A stretch of 64,000 bases of DNA from Halorussus ruber (GCF_004765785.1 NZ_ML219769.1:181891-245890), one strand, 5' to 3'. Shown: positions 8,487 through 17,681, counted from the first letter of the stretch. Notes: generated by a model from the sequence alone, not told the origin. Translations and numbers: made by a program.

Positions 8487-9748
8487 ACTCGCTGGCCGGA
8501 CGCGACTTCTTCTGCCGCCGACGCGATGCGCTCTCGCTCGGCGTGAGACTCGTGCCACTGCTCTATCAGCCCCGCGCCGATTTCTCGAAGCTCGGGGTCG
8601 TCGCACTCGACCGTCTCGCCGGTTTCGAGGTCGTACAGCTCGTCTTCGCCGGGTTGCCAGATGTACTTCCAGTCCTCCCCGCGGACCGCCACCTTGGGCA
8701 TCCGGTTGTGCGAGAAGACGTAGGTGTCCAGCGCGTCGGTGTAGTCCTCCTCGCGCGCCAGCGAGGTCAGCAGGTCGGGCAGGTTCTTCAGGGAGAAGGG
8801 TTTTTCGACGGTTCCCTCGGGTCCGTTGGCGACGACGAGGGGGACGTCGGTTAGCTCCTCGTAGAGGTCCCGACCGTGGCCGTACATGCCGTGGTCGCCG
8901 AACGCCTCGCCGTGGTCGCCGTGGACGACCATCAGGGGGTCGCCAGCGAAGTCGCGGTCCACCCGGCCGACGAACTCGTCGGTGTAGCGAATCGTGTCCT
9001 CGTAGGTGTCGGTCAGCACGTCGTGGAACTTGGGCGTGAGGCCGTCGCCGCCCCGGTCGGCGAACAGCGCGAGGTTGGCCGGATAGGTCGTGAGCCGCGA
9101 GCGCGACCGGTAGCCCTCCGGCGGGAGGTACGGCAGGTGGACGTCCACCAGAAAAACCCAGAGGAAGTAGGGTTCGTCGGCCTCCTCGGTCCACGCCACG
9201 ATGTCGTCGTAGAACGCTTCCCACGACATGAACATATCCTGGCCCTGCCACCAGTTCATCGCCTTGACCGCCAGCGAGGAGAGCGCGTTGGTCTGCTCGC
9301 CGTCCTTCAGCAGGCCCTCGGAGGCGTCGTCGTCCATGAAGTCCTCGAAGTGGTCGAATCCCTTGTCGAAGCCGAAGTAGCGGGAGGTCCACGGGTTCGC
9401 GGTGAACGCCGCCGTCTCGTAGCCCATCCGAGAGAACTGTTGGGCCACGGTGTCGCGGGCCGACAGGTGTTCGCGGATGTGGGCCTTCATCGAGGCCTGG
9501 TCTGAGCCTTTCGCTCCCTCGCGCTCGATGGGGAACTCGCCGGTCAGAAACGTGGTCGCCGAGCCGTGGGTCGCCGGAGCGGGCGCGACGGCGTTCTCGA
9601 ACCGGAGACCGTCGTCCGCGAGTCGGTCGAGTTTCGGCGTGAGGTTGCCGTCGTGGCCGCCGAACCCGCAGTAGTCCGAGCGGATGCTGTCGATAGTCAG
9701 GAGGACGACGTTTCTGCCGTCTGTCGTGGACGCTCGTTCGTCGGTCAT
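8483..9748 (-). CDS. Sulfatase-like hydrolase (alkaline phosphatase superfamily)
   Basis: 421 residues from the ATG at 9748; the open frame runs on upstream but has no domain there. The metal site is recognisable: NVVLLTIDSIRSDY at residues 13-26 (first metal aspartate) and VVHGDHGEAFGDHG (second metal residues). The usual Cys/Ser-x-Pro-x-Arg nucleophile motif is absent. The equivalent place reads APATHGSATTFLTG, so Thr or Ser may be the nucleophile, as in phosphotransferases of this superfamily. There is no signal peptide. The substrate could be a sulfated or phosphorylated glycan of the neighbouring surface-polysaccharide genes, but this is inference. Confidence 0.8.
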   Translation of the reverse strand: MTDERASTTDGRNVVLLTIDSIRSDYCGFGGHDGNLTPKLDRLADDGLRFENAVAPAPATHGSATTFLTGEFPIEREGAKGSDQASMKAHIREHLSARDTVAQQFSRMGYETAAFTANPWTSRYFGFDKGFDHFEDFMDDDASEGLLKDGEQTNALSSLAVKAMNWWQGQDMFMSWEAFYDDIVAWTEEADEPYFLWVFLVDVHLPYLPPEGYRSRSRLTTYPANLALFADRGGDGLTPKFHDVLTDTYEDTIRYTDEFVGRVDRDFAGDPLMVVHGDHGEAFGDHGMYGHGRDLYEELTDVPLVVANGPEGTVEKPFSLKNLPDLLTSLAREEDYTDALDTYVFSHNRMPKVAVRGEDWKYIWQPGEDELYDLETGETVECDDPELREIGAGLIEQWHESHAERERIASAAEEVASGQRV

Positions 9749-9864
9749 AGAGGTGTCCTCGCGCCTGAAGACGTTTATTATCCTGTTGCTAAACATCCTA
9801 TACGAATGGTAAACAATAAAAACGATTGCTCTATCTTTTGTGGCCTGCGGTCGCTTCGAGAGAC

Positions 9865-10098
9865 ATGGGACAGACCGAACCCCCCGAACCCACCCAGCGC
9901 ATCGCGCTCCCCGACCGACTCGTGAGTCGGGTCGAGAAGCGACTCCCCCGGACCGACTTCGACTCGCCCGAGGAGTACGTCGCCTACGTCTTGGAGGAGG
10001 TACTGGCGCAGGTCGAGTCCGAAGCGGGCGAGGGCTACGAGCAGGTGGACAGCGGCGAAGTCGAGGAGCGACTGGAATCGCTCGGGTATCTGGACTGA
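9865..10098 (+). CDS. Small acidic protein, possible ribbon-helix-helix
   Basis: 77 residues from the ATG at 9865. The sequence begins TQRIALPDRLVSRVEKRLP and continues with a helix (SPEEYVAYVLEEVLAQVE), a strand-helix-helix order compatible with a ribbon-helix-helix DNA-binding fold. The tail EERLESLGYLD resembles C-termini seen on sulfatase-family proteins. It is divergent from the sulfatase-like gene with about 115 bases between starts, so it may regulate that gene. No experimentally known homologue comes to mind. Confidence 0.65.
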   Translation: MGQTEPPEPTQRIALPDRLVSRVEKRLPRTDFDSPEEYVAYVLEEVLAQVESEAGEGYEQVDSGEVEERLESLGYLD

Positions 10099-10149
10099 CT
10101 GCGCTCGTTTTTTGCGGACTCCTCGACCGGCGGCGTTCGAACGTGTTTC

Positions 10150-10527
10150 TCAGTAGTGGTAACCCCACATCGCCCGTACACCGTCGATTGCCCCGCCAAC
10201 AGCAGTTGGAAGCCAATAGAAGACGGGTTCGGTCGGTCCGAGGACAGCCAGATACGTCCCGACCGCCCCACCGCAGAGGAGACCCCAGCCGGAGAACCAC
10301 ACTCGGTGCCCGATTTCGTAGCGGTCGGTCGCCGACTCGAACGTGCCAGCGGCGATGAGAAGTCCGCCGAGAACCGTGAGTATCAACTGCGGGAGAGTTC
10401 CGAAGAGCGACGTGCCACAATCGACGCCTCGACACGGTGCTTGCGGAAATCGGACTGCGATGGTGTATACTGTGAACCCAACGAGCAGCAGACCGAGACC
10501 CGTCACGACTATTGAACGACCGCGCAT
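10150..10527 (-). CDS. Small membrane protein, unknown function
   Basis: 125 residues with four predicted membrane helices: residues 5-25, 43-65, 77-97 and about 100-118. A loop cysteine pair (PCRGVDCG) lies between helices 1 and 2 and is probably outside. The protein starts MRGRSIVVTGLG, so positive residues sit inside. I do not recognise a family. The gene ends against the small acidic protein gene and starts about 40 bases downstream of the broken Tat-signal gene, so both may once have been co-transcribed. Confidence 0.65.
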   Translation of the reverse strand: MRGRSIVVTGLGLLLVGFTVYTIAVRFPQAPCRGVDCGTSLFGTLPQLILTVLGGLLIAAGTFESATDRYEIGHRVWFSGWGLLCGGAVGTYLAVLGPTEPVFYWLPTAVGGAIDGVRAMWGYHY

Positions 10528-10568
10528 GTCGGGCTTACAAAATATCGCCGCAAGTGCCTTGTGGTGAT

Positions 10569-11111
10569 TTAGGGATACGTCGAGTAGGTCTCGGCGAAGT
10601 CGAACGTCGTGATTTCCGACGAACCCGACCAGTCAGACTGGGTTGCCACGTCGGACACGTAGAGACGGTCCCCGGTATCGGCGACGGTCGCCGCATCGCC
10701 CAGCTGCGCGCGGTTGAAGCCGTCTCGGCCTACCCGTTTCATGCTGAACCCACAGTCACCAGACGCAGTTCCACAGACGCCGAGTCGGTAGGTAACGTCA
10801 CTAAACTCCCCGCGAAGGCGGCTATCTAACTCCTCGTCCACGACAATCTCTCTCGGGGAACGGACTGCCTCCTCCGCGTAAGTTGGAGCATACGAAACCT
10901 CGATTTCGCCCTCAGGCGCTGGTGAGACCATCGACCACGAGATGCGTCCGTGTCACTGTCGCCCGTTATCGTCCCACGAAACGTCGATGTATTTGCGCTT
11001 CACCTCGCCGGTCACGGAGACGTGTTCGATGCCAGCCCAACCGAGTCCGCAGGCTGCTGCCAACCCGGCACTTCCGAGGAGAACGGTCCGTCTGGAGGGC
11101 CTCGGTCGTGC
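10569..11111 (-). pseudogene. Broken Tat-secreted protein gene
   Basis: The longest open part (10569-10931) would give 120 residues beginning MVSPAPEGEIEVSYAP. Reading further upstream in the same frame reveals a twin-arginine signal (RRTVLLGSAGLAAACGLGWA) and a mature start (VSVTGEVKRKYIDVSWDDNG). These are separated from the rest by one in-frame TGA at 10953-10955. A TAA at 11112-11114 and the absence of any ATG, GTG or TTG before the RR motif show that the start is also lost. Together they describe a Tat-exported, probably lipid-anchored small protein of about 170 residues disabled by a nonsense change and a damaged start. Sequencing error or start in another frame is less likely. Function unknown. 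Confidence 0.6.
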
Positions 11112-11308
11112 TTATCCTCGTGATTACCGGGGCGACAGCTCAGACGTCACCTTCTCGACGCTCGACTGGACGACGGGCGACCGACCCAGCCACGCGCGAG
11201 ACACTGGCCGAGTCGGGGGACGGTCGCCAGTCGGACCAATACGAAGAATCGACGCGACGGCTCTCGAAACCGAGTTCCGAACGATTCTCCTCCCGACCGC
11301 ACTCGCGT

Positions 11309-12736
11309 CTACGGTCCGTTCACCGACGTACTGATGCCCATTCGGTCCCGACTGCCGCTCGTCTGTCCGCCGTCCTTCTGGCGACCGCCCTCCTGCCGAT
11401 TGTAGTTCGGGTCGTCGGCGCGCTCGACCAGTTCGACCGCCCGGTCGAACAACTCGGTCGCGCGCTCGTCGGTCTCGGCCTCGGCGGTCACGCGCACCAG
11501 CGGTTGGGTCCCGCTGGCGCGGACGAGGAACCACCCGCCATCGACCTCGACGCGAATCCCGTCGCGGGTGTCCACGTCGTCGTACTCCTCGCGGAGCGTC
11601 TCGGCGACCATCTGCATTCGCTCGCGCTTCTCGTCGGTCCGGACGCTGGTGCGCTTGGTCGGGTAGGTCTCGATGTCGGCCACGAGGTCGTCGAGCGACC
11701 CGCGCTCGCTGACGATTTCGGCCAACCGGCACGCCGCCAGCGGGCCGTCGGGGCAGAACGCCTCGTCGGGCCAAATCCACGCGCCGCTGGGTTCGCCGCC
11801 GAAGACCACGCCCGAGTCCTGCAGTCGCTCGGCCACGTAGCCGTCGCCGACTTTCGTCCGGGTCAGCGAGGCCCCGACCGACCGGAGGGCGTCGTCCACC
11901 GCGAGGCTGGTGTTCAGCGGCGCGGCGACTTTCGTGCCCTCCTCGGCGTATCGACGCCCGAACAGCGCCAACAGCACGTCGCCGGAGACGAACTCGCCGG
12001 ACTCGGTGACAGCCATCATCCTGTCCGCGTCGCCGTCGTGGGCCACGCCGAAGTCGGCGTCGCTCTCGGCGACGATGGCTCGGAGGCCGCGACAGTTCTC
12101 GGCGGTCGGTTCGCTCGGCCTGCCGGAGAGTCGCCCGTCGAACTCGCCGTTCAGCGTCGTGACCGAACAGCCGAGGTCCCGAAGCACGTCGGCGGTCAGG
12201 ATGCCGGGGCTGTTGCCCGCGTCCACCACGACCGAGAGGTCGTCGCCGGAGTCGCCGTCGAGGTCGATTGCGGCGGTGAGCGCATTCCGGTGGTTCTCCG
12301 CGAGGTCGGGGGCGGGAATTTCCTCCCCCAACTCCTGAGAGCGCACCGACTCGAAGTCCTGATTTTCGAGGCGGTCGGCGACCGAGACCCGCTTCTGGCC
12401 GTCGAACGCTTGGGAGGTGATGTCCCAGAGCTTCAGGCCGTTGTCCTTCGGCGGGTTGTGCGAGGCCGTCACCATCACCCCGGCGTCGCCGTCCACCTGC
12501 CAGACGCTCCGGGCCAGCGTCGGCGTGGTGACGACGCCCGCCCGGACCGCGTCGGCCCCGCAGTCGCGCAGTCCCGCGCTGACGGCGTCGGCGAGGACGG
12601 TTCCGCTCTCGCGGGCGTCTCGCCCGACCAGAACCTTGTCGTACCCCTCCGACGCGAGCGCGCGGCCCACGTCGAACGCCAACTGCGCGGTTACTTGCTT
12701 TCCGACCTCGCCGCGGATACCGCTGGTTCCGAACAT
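11309..12736 (-). CDS. glmM: Phosphoglucosamine/phosphohexomutase
   Basis: 475 residues from the ATG at 12736, chosen because the family begins MFGTSGIRG; the frame stays open 20 codons further up. It interconverts hexose(amine)-6-phosphate and -1-phosphate. The active-site serine is in VMVTASHNPPKDNG (about residues 92-105), the metal loop is DGDADRM (around residue 235), the sugar-binding loop is GGEPSGAWI, and the phosphate-binding loop near the C-terminus is RASGTQPLVRV. The product would feed the nucleotidylyltransferase at 6786. GlmM versus phosphomannomutase specificity cannot be separated from sequence. The last 20 residues are a Gly/Arg/Gln-rich tail not needed for the fold. Confidence 0.88.
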   Translation of the reverse strand: MFGTSGIRGEVGKQVTAQLAFDVGRALASEGYDKVLVGRDARESGTVLADAVSAGLRDCGADAVRAGVVTTPTLARSVWQVDGDAGVMVTASHNPPKDNGLKLWDITSQAFDGQKRVSVADRLENQDFESVRSQELGEEIPAPDLAENHRNALTAAIDLDGDSGDDLSVVVDAGNSPGILTADVLRDLGCSVTTLNGEFDGRLSGRPSEPTAENCRGLRAIVAESDADFGVAHDGDADRMMAVTESGEFVSGDVLLALFGRRYAEEGTKVAAPLNTSLAVDDALRSVGASLTRTKVGDGYVAERLQDSGVVFGGEPSGAWIWPDEAFCPDGPLAACRLAEIVSERGSLDDLVADIETYPTKRTSVRTDEKRERMQMVAETLREEYDDVDTRDGIRVEVDGGWFLVRASGTQPLVRVTAEAETDERATELFDRAVELVERADDPNYNRQEGGRQKDGGQTSGSRDRMGISTSVNGP

Positions 12737-12840
12737 GGAAATCCAAAGGACGCCTACCAGCGTGACTATACGCAGGATAATTCTGTCGAGTCCCAATCAT
12801 TGACGGTTCCTCACGGCGGTCGCCCCGCCGGAGCGCCCGC

Positions 12841-13245
12841 TTACCGCGTCGAACTTTCCGTTCGACGCGAGACTCGGATGCGCCGACAGCTACCGCAGGG
12901 CGCTCGACCCCGAGCCTTCGCGCGTGCGAGAGAAACTACTTCTAGCTCGTCGGCGTCCGCGTGGTGGTGACAGCCGCACCGCGGTTTCCCGTTTGCGAGG
13001 TCGTGGTAGGCGTAGGTGTTGCCGCCGCTCGGGCAGAACAGGCCGACGAGCGTGTCGTCCTGACGGTCGTCCTCTCGGGCGCGCCGGGTCCGCTCGTCTC
13101 TGCTCGGCGGGTTCTGTCGCTGCTTGCGCTCGTCGGTCTCGCAACGGTGGTTGCCCGCTCGCGCGAAGTACCGGCCGCAGTCTGGACATCGCTCGAACTC
13201 GTCGGACTCCTCGACGAGGTCGAGTAGCGATTTCGAGTCCCCCAT
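12841..13245 (-). CDS. Zinc-binding protein, unknown function
   Basis: 134 residues. The N-terminus (MGDSKSLLDLVEES) is followed by a C2HC-like zinc knuckle (CPDCGRYFARAGNHRC, residues 20-35). After a charged linker of about 40 residues, the C-terminal half has CGCHHHADADELEVVSLARA and CGSCRR, more possible metal ligands. The knuckle is similar to those of haloarchaeal nucleic-acid-binding proteins. Charge and zinc knuckles suggest DNA or RNA binding, but this is inference. It is encoded about 105 bases upstream of glmM on the same strand. Confidence 0.65.
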   Translation of the reverse strand: MGDSKSLLDLVEESDEFERCPDCGRYFARAGNHRCETDERKQRQNPPSRDERTRRAREDDRQDDTLVGLFCPSGGNTYAYHDLANGKPRCGCHHHADADELEVVSLARAKARGRAPCGSCRRIRVSRRTESSTR

Positions 13246-13831
13246 ACCCGTCGTTCGGCGCTCGGCGGTTTCGTTATGAACCTGTTAGCAATTGTCCCAG
13301 TTCGTTGCTCGGTCGTCCGCTTCCCATCCGATTGGGCCGGGAGGAGTTATCACGTGGCTAGACGCCGGTTATCGCCCGTATAGGAAGGTGCATAGCGGCC
13401 ATCCACCTAACCGGGGCGTCTCCCCCACCGGACGACCCAAGGAGGTGATGACGACAGGAACTGCCGTACTCCGGACCATCTACTCACCAACGGGCGGCGT
13501 CGGGGCGCCCTGTGTCCATATGAGGTCGGCGCAGGACCGTGGGGTCGGACCGGATTCGCGTCCGGTGACCGACCCCACCGTCCGTCGGCGGTTCTCACGT
13601 GCTCCGTGTCGTCCGTAACTCCGTTTTCCGGAACCCCGGTTCCGGTACTCCGTTTTGCCACACTCCGTTTCCGCACACGCTGTTCTCACAGCAGTCGCTT
13701 CCGTACGTCTCTCCTCATAACAGTCGCTTCTGTACGTCTCTCTGAGCAGTACCTCGGTTTCGACCAGCGTCGAGTCGGCGTCGAAGGACCGAAAAGTCGG
13801 CTCGACAGTCAGGAGAGCGAAATCTCGAACG
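13246..13831. other. Gene-free gap with hairpin and repeats
   Basis: No convincing gene in 586 bases. A strong stem-loop pairs 13539-13548 with 13569-13578 and 13549-13554 with 13561-13566 (16 bp in all, 2-base bulge, 6-base loop). Downstream, ACTCCGTTT occurs three times (13618-13670). A 22-base unit starting CAGTCGCTTC is repeated with one or two changes around 13692-13744. The segment could hold a small RNA or be the decayed remains of repeats. Confidence 0.5.
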
Positions 13832-14518
13832 TTACTTGTCTGCCTGGTCGTCGCTCGACCGGCGCATGGTCCCCGCGGCCACGAGCGCGATGACGCTGAT
13901 GGTGGCGATAGCGATGCCGACGCCGGACGGGATGGGGGTGTTGGGGAGGTTCGCGTAGATGCTGACCAGCAGGGCGAGGGCCAGTCCCGCACCGCCAACG
14001 TACGTGGTAGGCCGCGACGAGGAGTCAGCCATCTCGGAGCTGCGGTCGTCGGTCTCGACCGGCCGGTGGTCGGGCGTCTCCTCGGCCTCGCGCATCGAGG
14101 GCTCCTCGTCGAGGTAGCGGTCGAAGGAGTCGGTCAGGTCGGTCTGTTCCACGATGCCGCGGTTCTGCTGGTACTTGATGACGCCCTCCTCGTCGAGCTT
14201 GGGGAGATGGGACTGGTAGAGCGCGATGTAGACGCGCTGGCGCTCTTGGGACTTGAGCGCCGCGACGGTGGTGTCGTGTTCGACCGCCGCGATTTTCTCG
14301 GTGATGTCGGTCATCTTCGCGGGCGTGTCGTGTTCCTGCAGGTACTTGAGGACGAGGCGGCGACGGCGACACTGGAGGATGTGGAATATCTCGTCGCGCG
14401 TCAGCGTGTTGTCTGCCTCGGCGTCGTTCTCGGCGTCGTTCTCGACGTCGGGGGCGTTCTCGTCGTTCTCGACTTCGTTCGCGTCAATCGGTTCAATCGG
14501 TTCCTTACTAGCGGACAT
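13832..14518 (-). CDS. DUF7344 winged-helix protein with membrane tail
   Basis: 228 residues. After an acidic tail (residues 1-40) the domain LTRDEIFHILQCRRRRLVLKYL starts a winged-helix typical of DUF7344, including the beta-wing and ALYQSHLPKLDEEGVI (residues about 40-125). Two membrane helices follow near residues 172-190 and 196-214. A membrane-tethered DNA-binding regulator is the most likely role. No target is known. The upstream stretch has an A/T-rich element (GTATTAA, near 14550) in a TATA-like position. A shorter relative is at 50457. Confidence 0.85.
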   Translation of the reverse strand: MSASKEPIEPIDANEVENDENAPDVENDAENDAEADNTLTRDEIFHILQCRRRRLVLKYLQEHDTPAKMTDITEKIAAVEHDTTVAALKSQERQRVYIALYQSHLPKLDEEGVIKYQQNRGIVEQTDLTDSFDRYLDEEPSMREAEETPDHRPVETDDRSSEMADSSSRPTTYVGGAGLALALLVSIYANLPNTPIPSGVGIAIATISVIALVAAGTMRRSSDDQADK

Positions 14519-15300
14519 GGGCGGTCTAATCCAGCATTACCAGTCAGGGGGTTAATACCGGGGTGACCGTTACTACTGTTATGCCGACTTTCCTCAGTTG
14601 TTGCACCCAATTTTTACTGTTTCGTTAGTTTACGCCGGGATGAAAAACGGAATTCGGTCCTGAAACCGGGTTTCGATTCGTATTCCGTTATCAGGTATCC
14701 GAGGGAACACGTCCCCGAAAACCAAAACTCTGTTCGCGGTTTCGCGGTCGAGACGCCCTCACAATCCCACGCGATCGGTTTGCGATCTTTCCGAAACAAC
14801 TCCGAGTGCGTTCGCTGATGGCCTGTTTCACTCTACTGCGCTTTTGGGAACCGCTAAACAGTACTCCTTCTAGAACTGTCTACGTCAATCGGCGCTGTTC
14901 GCGCCCCGATGTGGGTCGACGCCCGGTTGAAACCGACGGATACGCTGTAGCTGTCGCTCTGGCCGGATTCGTACGCTGTTCAGTCGGGACGCTGCGGCGC
15001 GAAAGGCGGACTTCCCGATGCAGATTCGCGGTCGGCCCCGGCGCATTCCTCCTCCGTTCGTCGTCTTGGCTCGCCCCTTTCGTCTCGGCTTGACTCAGTT
15101 CTCCTCGTCTCGACTCGCCCCGTCTCGCCGCTGTTCGCTTCGCTCGCTGCGTATTCCGTCTCGTGGCGATGCCGAGGGCTATCGGGTCGCGTCGGGCACG
15201 CAGTCCGCGCCGGGTGCGAAGTCCGCGCCGGACGCAGACGGACGGCCGAGCGAAGACGCGAAGCGCGACGCCGCGGCGTCGCGCTTCGCACTCGTACGTT
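14519..15300. other. Gene-free gap with a 32-base perfect palindrome
   Basis: No gene is supported in about 780 bases. The first 350 bases are A/T-rich and carry the DUF7344 promoter side. The rest is GC-rich and low in coding character. A loopless perfect palindrome of 32 bases occupies 15258-15289 (arms of 16 bp). Confidence 0.5.
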
Positions 15301-15378
15301 GTCGCTATTGCCCAGACGCTGTGGCTGTCGCTACTCGCCCGACCGCTGGGGCTGTCGCTACTGCCCGGCCGCTGTCGG
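15301..15378. repeat. Tandem repeat of about 27 bases, three copies
   Basis: Three units beginning GTCGCTA at 15301, 15327 and 15354 (26-27 bases each, diverged). The third overlaps the last codons of the membrane regulator gene on the minus strand. Confidence 0.55.
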
Positions 15379-17235
15379 CGTCAGGCCCCCGGACCTACCT
15401 GCGGGCGGTACCTCTCTGGGCACCGCGGGGTCGGGGACCGCGCCGTCGAGACAGATGAGGTTCTCGCGGCCGATTTGGACCTTGGTGATGGTCCCGTCGT
15501 CTTCCATCGCCGAGAGGCGTCTGCTGACCTTGGCCTTCGACCAGCCGGTTATCTCGACGATGTCGCTCTGGCGCATCCGGCCCGACTCGGCCCGGAGCAT
15601 CCGCTCGACGAGTTCGGCGTCCGAGACGAGTTCGACCTCGGCGGAGGCGGCGACTTCGACCGCCGTCGTCCCCTCGGCCTCGTCGGACCCCGTGCGGGAC
15701 TCCTCGCCGGACATCCGGTCGCCATCGTCGGTGTCGCTAATCGCTTCGACGGCGCTCGCGCTCCGTCCGGAACTGAGTGCCGCCGAGAGTCGCCGGACGA
15801 GTACTCGCTCGGGTCGCGGTCGCTCGGAGCGAAGCCGCCGGGGGTGCAACCGGCCGAGGGCACCCTCGACCGAAAGCTGGTCGCGGCCGGTCACGACGAC
15901 CGTGATGCCGACGCCAGCCACGAATCCGAGGAGGCTCCCGGTCATCCACGCTGGGGACAGCGAGTCGGTGGGATCGACGCCCAGACTCACCTCGGTCTCG
16001 TCGCTCAGGAAGTCGCCGTCGGTGTCGGTCGCGGTCGGGTCGGTGCCGTAGCGTTCGACCTCGGCGCGGTCGGTCAGGCCGTCGCCGTCGGTGTCCGGGT
16101 CGAGCGGGTCGGTTCCGGCCGCGAGTTCCTCGCCGTCTTTCAGGCCGTCGTCGTCAGAGTCGGCGTCGGTCGGCGAGGTATCGCCGCGGAACTCCTCGGC
16201 GTCGGAAAGCCCGTCGTCGTCGGTGTCCGGGTCGAGTGGGTCGGTTCCCTCTTCGAGTTCCACGAGGTCCGAGAGTCCGTCGCCGTCGGAGTCGATGGTA
16301 GTGGGGTCGAGCCCGCGCTTGAGTTCCTCGTCGTCGGAGAGACCGTCGCCGTCGCTGTCCACGGCGGTCGGGTCGCTCCCGTATTCGTGGACCTCGGCCC
16401 CGTCGCTGAGTCCGTCGCCGTCGGTGTCGGGCGCGAGCGGGTCGGTTCCGTACTGGTTGACTTCGAGGCCGTCGGCGAGTCCGTCGCCGTCGCTGTCGGC
16501 CACCGAGACGTTGGTGCCCGCGGCGAGTTCGCGCTGGTTCGCCAGCCCGTCGCCGTCGAGGTCCTCGGACTTGCCCGCGAGTTTGACCGAGGAGACGTCG
16601 AGGGTGTTGTTGGTGGTCGCGTTCTTCAGCGCGACGGTCATCCACGTCGCGTTGTCGGGGAAGGGGCGGTCCCGAGTGAGCGTGACGACCGTCCGGTTCT
16701 TGCTCGTGGCGTTCTTCAGGGTGGCGTTCGCCGAATTTTCGTCCGTCAGGTTCGCGTTCGTCCGGTTCGCGGTCACGTTCACCTCGAAGCGTTCGCACGC
16801 GATGGGTTGCCGGTCCGCGGTCCGGTTTTCGGCGAGGGTCCGGTTTTCCGCGAAGCTCTGGTTCGCGGCGAGCGTTCCGTTTCTAGCCGTTCGATTCAGC
16901 GCGGACGCTCGACGTTCGTCGGAATCGGCAGAGAGACAGACAGTATATGTTCCCGACGAGTTGATGGCGACGCCGACGTCAAACTGCTGACTCGACGACC
17001 GCCAGAAGTGGGGCGTCCCGTTCACCGTGGCGAACGCGCCGCCGTCGCTCGTGACGTTGGTGACGTTCGATTCCGACACGTCGGTCGCAATCGGGTCGGT
17101 ACCTCTCGTAATCGGATTCTTTGCCGAGGGGGAGTGTGCGACCGTTCCGGTCGCGGCCGCGATGGGCGTCAGCATCCCCGCGACGAGGAGGAGCACCACA
17201 CCAAGTACGCCTCCTCGCGTGATTTGCTTGTTCAT
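15358..17235 (-). CDS. Membrane one-component regulator with Ca-binding repeats
   Basis: 625 residues. A signal peptide (residues 1-28) leads to an extracellular beta-rich domain with many N-x-T/S sequons (about 30-225). Then at least six thrombospondin type-3-like repeats (DSDGDGLSD, DTDGDGLTD, DTDDDGLSDAEE) cover about residues 230-390 and would bind Ca2+. One membrane helix (TGSLLGFVAGVGITVVVTG, about 410-430) is followed by a long linker and a cytoplasmic winged helix (ELVERMLRAESGRMRQSDIV ... VSRRLSAMEDDGTITK, about 540-600). The order suggests that an outside signal, perhaps Ca2+ or cell-surface state, controls a DNA-binding domain. Targets are unknown. The TATA box is about 35 bases before the ATG. 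Confidence 0.82.
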   Translation of the reverse strand: MNKQITRGGVLGVVLLLVAGMLTPIAAATGTVAHSPSAKNPITRGTDPIATDVSESNVTNVTSDGGAFATVNGTPHFWRSSSQQFDVGVAINSSGTYTVCLSADSDERRASALNRTARNGTLAANQSFAENRTLAENRTADRQPIACERFEVNVTANRTNANLTDENSANATLKNATSKNRTVVTLTRDRPFPDNATWMTVALKNATTNNTLDVSSVKLAGKSEDLDGDGLANQRELAAGTNVSVADSDGDGLADGLEVNQYGTDPLAPDTDGDGLSDGAEVHEYGSDPTAVDSDGDGLSDDEELKRGLDPTTIDSDGDGLSDLVELEEGTDPLDPDTDDDGLSDAEEFRGDTSPTDADSDDDGLKDGEELAAGTDPLDPDTDGDGLTDRAEVERYGTDPTATDTDGDFLSDETEVSLGVDPTDSLSPAWMTGSLLGFVAGVGITVVVTGRDQLSVEGALGRLHPRRLRSERPRPERVLVRRLSAALSSGRSASAVEAISDTDDGDRMSGEESRTGSDEAEGTTAVEVAASAEVELVSDAELVERMLRAESGRMRQSDIVEITGWSKAKVSRRLSAMEDDGTITKVQIGRENLICLDGAVPDPAVPREVPPAGRSGGLTPTAAGQ

Positions 17236-17265
17236 GGCCAGTTATAGAGAGCAATCAATCCTACA

Positions 17266-17273
17266 ATTATATA
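17266..17273 (-). promoter_or_regulatory. TATA box of the Ca-repeat regulator
   Basis: On the minus strand GTATATAATT lies about 31-38 bases before the ATG at 17235, consistent with a leaderless or nearly leaderless mRNA. Confidence 0.55.
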
Positions 17274-17681
17274 CCTTACGACCATTAAATCGGGCATTTG
17301 TCTAACCGTTTCAGCAATTCTAAGCTCTGGTTGTGATTGCAATAATATCGGGGTGTTTTCGTATTTTCGCGTTCACGAGTCTGACGCGCGTCGTCGTCTA
17401 ACCATACCGGGGCTGGTAGGTTTAGCAACCTACTAAACTCGGTCGCGGGGGGGTCCGCGTCTGAGCTGCCGATTTTGGACAAACGTCAGATTTTACGTTT
17501 TCCGACAGAAAGCTCCCGACGCTCCTCCCCGAAGACCGATATTAGGTGGTGTATAAGCCGGTCTACCGGGCATTTCGTGATTGGCAACGGTTCGCAACCC
17601 TGCGGGGAAGTATCATTCTGACGACCGGCCGTCGGGCGGGGTCCGGCGAGGTCCAGCGAGGTCCGGCGGAGGCTGACCGAC

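Noticed and set aside
10883..12970. Plus-strand frame of 695 residues opposite glmM
   Set aside because: High-GC antisense shadow. GlmM active-site motifs are intact on the minus strand.
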